DNA of 10,661 nucleotides, taken from the NCBI GenBank assembly GCA_027064265.1, contig JAMOQA010000371.1, forward strand, positions 1 to 10,661. The letters are read 5' to 3'. Position 1 is the first letter of the stretch; each line of letters begins with the position of its first letter. The stretch is from Acidobacteriota bacterium. Its GTDB lineage: Bacteria > Acidobacteriota > Polarisedimenticolia > J045. Below the pieces are notes generated by a model. That model had not been told where the DNA came from, searched no databases, and was given only the letters and a program-made list of their open reading frames with translations. Positions 6,860-10,661 of this stretch are shown here, in pieces. The translations under genes and the position numbers were made by a program.

Positions 6860-7058
6860 CCCGGATCATGCATGAACCTTCGAGGCGAAGCGCCGTAGAT
6901 GCGTGCTGGATCGCCCGCACGGAGGCCTGAACACCCGAGGCGTACCTCGAGGTACGCCGCAGGGTGTTCAGCGCCGAGTACGGGCGAGAGGGCCCGAAGG
7001 GCCCGGCCAGCATGCAGATCCGGTGTTTCGGCCGGAGGGCTCATGCATGATCCGGGCT
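6858..7058. repeat. 201-bp imperfect palindromic element with 18-bp perfect terminal arms
   Basis: The ends are exact inverted copies: AGCCCGGATCATGCATGA at 6858-6875 and its complement at 7041-7058. After one mismatch, five further pairs (6877-6881 with 7035-7039) extend the stem. Inside are nested stems: 6901-6909 with 7007-7015 (9 bp, one G-T), 6911-6917 with 6981-6987 (7 bp), 6927-6936 with 6962-6971 (CTGAACACCC/GGGTGTTCAG, 10 bp perfect), and a central 20-bp perfect palindrome at 6939-6958. Side hairpins are GGCG-AAG-CGCC (6884-6894) and GGGCCC-GAA-GGGCCC (6990-7004). Each arm also contains the palindrome TCATGCATGA. The element fills nearly all of the gap between two convergent genes. 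I see no target-site duplication, T-tract or credible ORF in it. It could be an ERIC- or MITE-like repeat, or a structured RNA or bidirectional terminator. Confidence 0.85.
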
Positions 7059-7067
7059 CGCCGACCG

Positions 7068-8549
7068 TCATTCCTCTTTCGGCCCGGAGCCCCCGCCCCC
7101 GGCGGGGGCTCCGTCGTTCGCGTCCCCGGAAGCCTTCGTCCCGGTGTCTCCCCGCTTCTCCCGGCGGAGCTTCGCCGGGTCGATCCGGGCGGCGGTCTCC
7201 TCCCGCAGGACGAAGACCGTCGGACGGCCGGCCCGCCGCGCCCAGCGCTCTCCCTTGCCGGCGGACTCGCCGATCTCGAGGACCAGGTCCGGGAACCGCT
7301 CCGGTTCCCGGCGCCGGATCACGAGCCGGGCCACCGGGTGGTCGAGGCCGCAGGCGGCGGGATCGGCGCCCGGCGCCAGGCGCACGACCTCGGTGCGGGC
7401 CAGGTCCTGGACCAGTCGCTCCGCCGCGTCCGGGTCGAGGGGGAAGGCGGCCGGTTCGAGGGGGACCCACTTCTCCGGCGCACTGCCGTCCTCCACGCGG
7501 CTGACCGTCAGCTTCGTACCGTCCCGTTCCACGTCGAACTCGAGGACGTCCCACGCGGAGTAGTCGAGGGCGAGCCGGGAGCGCCAGTCGTCCGGCGCCT
7601 TCGCGAGGAGCCCGAGGATCGAGGCGGCGTACACCTCGAACCGCCCGGGCCGCCCCGGGACCAGCGCCCAGTACCGGCCGGCGCCGGAGGGAGTCTCGTC
7701 GCCGAGCGCGAGTTCCAGGGTTCCCTCGCGGGGCTCCCGGAGGGTCAGCCGGAAGGCGTGGGCGGGGGGATCGAGGCCGAGGTCGGCGTCGGGCCCCGGC
7801 GGGTCGTCGACGAACTCCTCCGCCCGCGCCCCGGTCACCCGGCCGACCAGGTCGCCGACCAGCGTGTTGTCCGCGTCGTCCTCGATCGGCGCGGTGATCC
7901 ACCAGTCGTCCCCCTCGCGCCGCGCGAAGGAGAGCACCTTCTTCCCGTTCTCGAGCACGTCGAGCGAGGCGACGTCGACGGCGGAGACGTCGCCGAGGAG
8001 CTGCCGGTCCCGCAGGTCGTCCACCGGCTGCTCGATCGCCCGCGGGAAGCCGCCACCGACCAGGTGCCAGGGACCCTTCCCGTCGACGCGCACGTAGCGC
8101 ACGCCTCCCGGGGCGGGCTTCGCCGAGACCAGGAGCTCGTGGCGGAACCCCTCGCCGGCGAGGACGACATGGACCGCGTCCTTGCCGAGGCCGGCCTCCT
8201 CCGGGTCGGCCCGGAGTTCCCCGGGCGCGATCGTGCCCCGTTCCTTCGTCTCGAGGAGGTCGGCCAGCAGGGAGTCGACCGCCCACGGGTCCGCCCGGTC
8301 CGCGAGGGGGGACTCGATCTTCCAGCGGGGATGGGTGTCCTTCTTCGTGTCGACCCTGGAGAGGACGACCGTCGTGCCGGGCCGCCGGATCTCCACGCGC
8401 CGGACCGCGTCCCGGTCGACGTCCGGGAGCAGCAGGCCGGCCTTCTCCAGTCGTTCCTCGGTGCCGGGCACGTCCTTCTCCCACAGGAGGACCACCGCCC
8501 AGCCGACGAGGGCGATCACCAGCAGGACGAGGGCGGTGCGGGGCCGCAT
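7068..8549 (-). CDS. DUF4340 repeat protein, 493 aa, of a GldFG-type transporter operon
   Basis: DUF4340 proteins are membrane-anchored extracytoplasmic proteins commonly encoded after GldG-like genes; their biochemical role is unknown. Residues 5-22 form one N-terminal membrane anchor (ALVLLVIALVGWAVVLLW). The rest is soluble and consists of three related repeats of 120-135 residues, at about 52-175, 192-324 and 334-457. Each has a hydrophobic strand start, a tryptophan strand (RWKIESPL, WWITAPIE, KWVPLEPA), a helix (VDSLLADLLE, LVGDLVGRVTG, AERLVQDLAR), a conserved GL-D/G step and closing strands. The tail (about 466-493) is Gly/Ser/charged and disordered-looking. The ATG at 8549 is 4 bp past the GldG-like stop, with GGAGG inside the upstream gene, so translation is probably coupled. 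The last codons carry a perfect 13-bp hairpin. Confidence 0.9.
   Translation of the reverse strand: MRPRTALVLLVIALVGWAVVLLWEKDVPGTEERLEKAGLLLPDVDRDAVRRVEIRRPGTTVVLSRVDTKKDTHPRWKIESPLADRADPWAVDSLLADLLETKERGTIAPGELRADPEEAGLGKDAVHVVLAGEGFRHELLVSAKPAPGGVRYVRVDGKGPWHLVGGGFPRAIEQPVDDLRDRQLLGDVSAVDVASLDVLENGKKVLSFARREGDDWWITAPIEDDADNTLVGDLVGRVTGARAEEFVDDPPGPDADLGLDPPAHAFRLTLREPREGTLELALGDETPSGAGRYWALVPGRPGRFEVYAASILGLLAKAPDDWRSRLALDYSAWDVLEFDVERDGTKLTVSRVEDGSAPEKWVPLEPAAFPLDPDAAERLVQDLARTEVVRLAPGADPAACGLDHPVARLVIRRREPERFPDLVLEIGESAGKGERWARRAGRPTVFVLREETAARIDPAKLRREKRGDTGTKASGDANDGAPAGGGGSGPKEE
7085..7113 (-). terminator. Perfect 13-bp GC hairpin inside the 3' end of the DUF4340 gene
   Basis: Positions 7085-7097 pair without mismatch with 7101-7113 around a CCC loop (plus-strand coordinates); the core is GGAGCCCCCGCC/GGCGGGGGCTCC. 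It lies in the codons for the glycine-rich tail (APAGGGGSG), starting about 15 bp before the stop codon on the mRNA side. No T-run follows, so it is terminator-like in stability only. It may mark or protect the 3' end of the operon transcript. Confidence 0.35.
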
Positions 8550-8553
8550 CGGT

Positions 8554-10107
8554 TCAGCGCCTCCGGAGCCACCAGGTGAGCAGGCCGGCGCCGATGCCGA
8601 GACCGGGCAGGCCGATCACCACGATGGCGAAGAGGGTCCAGAGCTGTTCCTCGGTGAGGAAGAGCCGGGCGAGGGTGCGCTCCTTCGGCGGGATCCCCAG
8701 CTGGCCCTCGTCGGCGAGGAGCCACCCGATGGCGTTCAGCGCGAAGGCCCGGTTGGACGCCTGGTCGATGCCGGCGTTCGAGAAGATGTCGGCGTCGCCG
8801 ATGACCAGCAGGCGCGCACCGGGTGGCGCCGAGGTTCCCTCCTCGCCGGGACCCGGGTCGTCCTTCTCCTCGTCCCCCTTCCCGTTCCCGGGTATGGCTT
8901 CCTCCGGCGACGCCAGCCGGGTCTTCTCGCCGGCGACGGCGAGGAGGAGGGGACCCTTGCGGTCTCCCTCGTCGCGGCGGGGACCGCCCTCCGAGAGGAG
9001 ATCGGTCTCGCCCCAGGCGTTCGCCGTCGTCTCCACCAGGTCGTGGAGGACGACGCCGCCCGGCAGCTCCGCCTTCTTCCCGAGGGAACGGGCGAGGAGG
9101 AAGAGGACGGGGCGCCCCGAGAGGGGGCTGGTCACCGGGTGGAGGGGAATCGGTTCCTCCCAGAACGTCTCCGGCCCGAAGAAGGGCAGCCCGTGGTCCG
9201 GGTCGATCACCACGTCGTCGTGGACCTCGAGACCCCAGGCGGCCAGCAGTTCCTCGAGACCGCTCGCGACGAACCGCCCGCCCCCGGCCCGCTCGAAGAC
9301 CGGGTCGAGGAGCAGGAGGACGCGGCCGCCCCCGGCGAGGAAGTCGGCGAGGGCCCTCCGCTCCGCCTCGAGCCACGGGGTGCGCGGCCCGGCGACGACC
9401 ACCAGGTCGGTTCCCTCCGGGACGCTCTCCGCCCCGAGCGCATTCCACTCCTCCACCGCGACGTCCGTCTTCTCCAGCGCCCCGGCGAGGCGCGAGAGGC
9501 CGGCCCCCCGGACGTCCCGGAGAGGCAGCTCCCCGTGCCCCGTGGCGAACAGGACCCGGGGCTTCTCCTGCCGGGTGACCGCGACGACGGCGGCGGTCAG
9601 CGCGCCCTCGGCGGTGATCGCCCGCACCGGGGGGGGGCCGCCCATGCCGGCGGACGGGTCGAACTCGACCAGCTCGTCCAGCCGCACCTGGCGTCGGCGC
9701 TCGCCGGACTCGACGACGATCACGTCGAGGGAGTCCCGGAGCGGATCGATCCCCAGCTCCGAGAGGAGCTGCTGGGCCCGCAGGGGGTCCCGCTGCCAGT
9801 CGACCCACTCGATGTCGACCCGGGCCGGGTTGACGCCCTGGTAGGCGGTCAGCAGCGTGCGGATCTCCTCGACCACGTCGGGGCTGACCCGGTTTCCCTC
9901 GGTGAGGAAGGACACGATCCGCACGTCCCGCTCGAGGGACTCGAGGACGTGGCGGGTCTGGCTGGAGAGCGTGTAGAGATGGCCCGCCGTCCAGTCCCAC
10001 CGGGTCCAGTACTTCGCGCCGAAGTAGTTGACGAGGGCGAACAGGAGCGCAGCGGCCACGACCGCGACCGCGAGCGAGGAACCCCTCGTCCACCGGTCCC
10101 GCGCCAT
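8554..10107 (-). CDS. GldG-like ABC-transporter-associated membrane protein, 517 aa
   Basis: This belongs to the GldG / 'ABC-type uncharacterized transport system' family. In Bacteroidota gliding, GldG works with the permease GldF and the ATPase GldA; outside that group its role is unknown. The sequence has an N-terminal membrane segment (about 11-28), a large extracytoplasmic domain and a C-terminal membrane segment (about 488-513) ending in a basic RRR. Family features are the early region WTRWDWTAGHLYTLSSQTR (34-52), FATGHGE (187-193), the strand pair DLVVVAGP and GRVLLLLDPV (around 234-270), and VIGDADIFSN (435-444). Residues about 398-430 are an acidic, glycine/proline-rich stretch that looks like a disordered insertion. 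The ATG at 10107 follows the permease stop after a single base, with AAGGGG upstream. The family is clear, but the transported substrate is not. Confidence 0.9.
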   Translation of the reverse strand: MARDRWTRGSSLAVAVVAAALLFALVNYFGAKYWTRWDWTAGHLYTLSSQTRHVLESLERDVRIVSFLTEGNRVSPDVVEEIRTLLTAYQGVNPARVDIEWVDWQRDPLRAQQLLSELGIDPLRDSLDVIVVESGERRRQVRLDELVEFDPSAGMGGPPPVRAITAEGALTAAVVAVTRQEKPRVLFATGHGELPLRDVRGAGLSRLAGALEKTDVAVEEWNALGAESVPEGTDLVVVAGPRTPWLEAERRALADFLAGGGRVLLLLDPVFERAGGGRFVASGLEELLAAWGLEVHDDVVIDPDHGLPFFGPETFWEEPIPLHPVTSPLSGRPVLFLLARSLGKKAELPGGVVLHDLVETTANAWGETDLLSEGGPRRDEGDRKGPLLLAVAGEKTRLASPEEAIPGNGKGDEEKDDPGPGEEGTSAPPGARLLVIGDADIFSNAGIDQASNRAFALNAIGWLLADEGQLGIPPKERTLARLFLTEEQLWTLFAIVVIGLPGLGIGAGLLTWWLRRR

Positions 10108-10108
10108 G

Positions 10109-10660
10109 TCACTTCCCCTTGGCGGCCTCGATCAGCCGCGCGGTGAGGAACACGAAGAACACGATCCCCGTGACGGGGTAGACGAGGTGCCGGGTGTCGA
10201 CGATTCCCCGGGGCATCTCGTCCATCGTGCGGAGCAGGTCGAGGTACTCCCAGGCCTTCTTCCAGGTCTCGTCGTGGGCCATGAACGACAGGAGGAACGG
10301 GGCGAGGAAGAGGCCCATCACGGCGACGAACCCGAGGATCGCGGCCACGATCTGGTTGCGCGTCAGGGCCGACGCCGCGACCGCGGCGGAGAGCAGGTAG
10401 CCGCCGACCAGGACGAGACCGAGGAACCCGCAGGCCGCCGCGTGCCAGTCGATGTCTCCCAGCCGGTCGATCAGCACGACGTAGACGACGTACGGGCTCC
10501 ACAGGACGAGGAAGAAGACCAGGGCGGCCAGGTACTTGCCGACCGCGACCTGGTTCTCCGTCACCGGGGCGGTCAGGAGTGTCTCGAGGGTCCCGGACTG
10601 GCGTTCCTCGGCGACCAGCCGCATCGCGATCACCGGCAGGCTGACGAGGAGCGGGAGCCA
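10109..10660 (-). CDS. ABC-2 type permease (GldF-like), N-terminus cut by the window edge
   Basis: The frame is open to the right edge, so the first part is missing; 183 residues are visible. The typical ABC-2 signature is present near the start of the visible part: MRLVAEERQSGTLETLLTAP followed by VTENQVAVGKYLAAL, the cytoplasmic coupling stretch of this family. Four hydrophobic segments follow: LVFFLVLWSPYVVYVVLI, ACGFLGLVLVGGYLLSAAVA, QIVAAILGFVAVMGLFLAPF and, near the end, LVYPVTGIVFFVFLTARLIE. The protein ends in EAAKGK. An internal GTG at 10633 could be mistaken for the start, but the residues before it (LPLLVSLP) fit the hydrophobic segment that normally precedes this motif. It is followed after 1 bp by the GldG-like gene. 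The ATP-binding subunit is not in the window and is expected upstream, beyond the right edge. Confidence 0.92.
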   Translation of the reverse strand, partial: WLPLLVSLPVIAMRLVAEERQSGTLETLLTAPVTENQVAVGKYLAALVFFLVLWSPYVVYVVLIDRLGDIDWHAAACGFLGLVLVGGYLLSAAVAASALTRNQIVAAILGFVAVMGLFLAPFLLSFMAHDETWKKAWEYLDLLRTMDEMPRGIVDTRHLVYPVTGIVFFVFLTARLIEAAKGK

Positions 10661-10661
10661 G

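Noticed and set aside
6856..7060. Short open frames running through the palindromic element in both directions
   Set aside because: They continue into shadows of neighbouring genes, have no ribosome sites of their own, and reflect the palindrome rather than coding.
6850..7066. A target-site duplication flanking the palindromic element
   Set aside because: The bases outside the arms (GAGAACT on the left, CGCCGAC on the right) share no direct repeat, so transposition is not shown by the flanks.
9629..9637. A run of nine G in the GldG-like gene as a phase-variable tract
   Set aside because: It encodes ordinary GGPPP codons in a GC-rich gene, the frame is intact on both sides, and a run of this length is not remarkable here.
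1..10661. CRISPR arrays, tRNA or rRNA genes, and transposase genes
   Set aside because: I saw no regularly spaced repeats, no tRNA-like cloverleaf with a conserved T-arm, no rRNA sequence and no transposase motif on either strand.

Overview
This is a very GC-rich bacterial window with tightly packed genes. The codons end mostly in G or C, so long spurious open frames run through the other frames. A signal-peptide lipoprotein foldase and a GldF/GldG-type transporter point to a diderm, perhaps of the Acidobacteriota, Planctomycetota, Myxococcota or an uncultured relative. Nothing here fixes the taxon: there is no rRNA, tRNA or marker gene. I infer eight protein genes. The first and last run off the window edges.

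Left part (1-5602, all minus strand, read from high to low coordinates). A three-gene cluster of DUF58 protein, membrane transglutaminase and MoxR AAA+ ATPase occupies 5602-1175. Its first two genes overlap by GTGA, and the MoxR gene follows 37 bp later from a TTG start with a clear AGGAGG. This is a well-known gene association of unsettled function, proposed to act in chaperone-assisted assembly or envelope and protein-complex maturation. Beyond a 188-bp spacer with hairpins lie an unrecognised 147-aa secreted protein (986-543), a terminator-like hairpin, and the start of a secreted TPR-like protein (411-1, cut by the edge).

Middle (5603-7067). A 144-bp divergent spacer holds a 10-bp inverted repeat touching a TACAAT box, and an 11-bp perfect tandem repeat that folds into an 8-bp hairpin right next to the Shine-Dalgarno of the only plus-strand gene. 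That gene is a lipoprotein parvulin-type peptidyl-prolyl isomerase (5747-6859). Its stop codon overlaps a 201-bp imperfect palindrome (6858-7058) with perfect 18-bp terminal arms and a nested set of internal stems. This palindrome fills nearly the whole gap between two convergent genes and is the most unusual item in the window.

Right part (7068-10661, all minus strand). This is a compact transporter operon read from right to left: an ABC-2 permease of GldF type (cut by the right edge), a GldG-like membrane-anchored protein, and a DUF4340 protein with three repeats. The gaps are 1 bp and 4 bp. The ATPase partner is expected beyond the right edge. The DUF4340 gene ends in a 13-bp perfect hairpin inside its glycine-rich tail, next to the 201-bp palindrome.

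The three gene groups share an envelope theme: membrane-anchored complexes, exported proteins and an extracytoplasmic folding factor. Apart from the palindromic element and the orphan secreted protein, the genes belong to recognised families.
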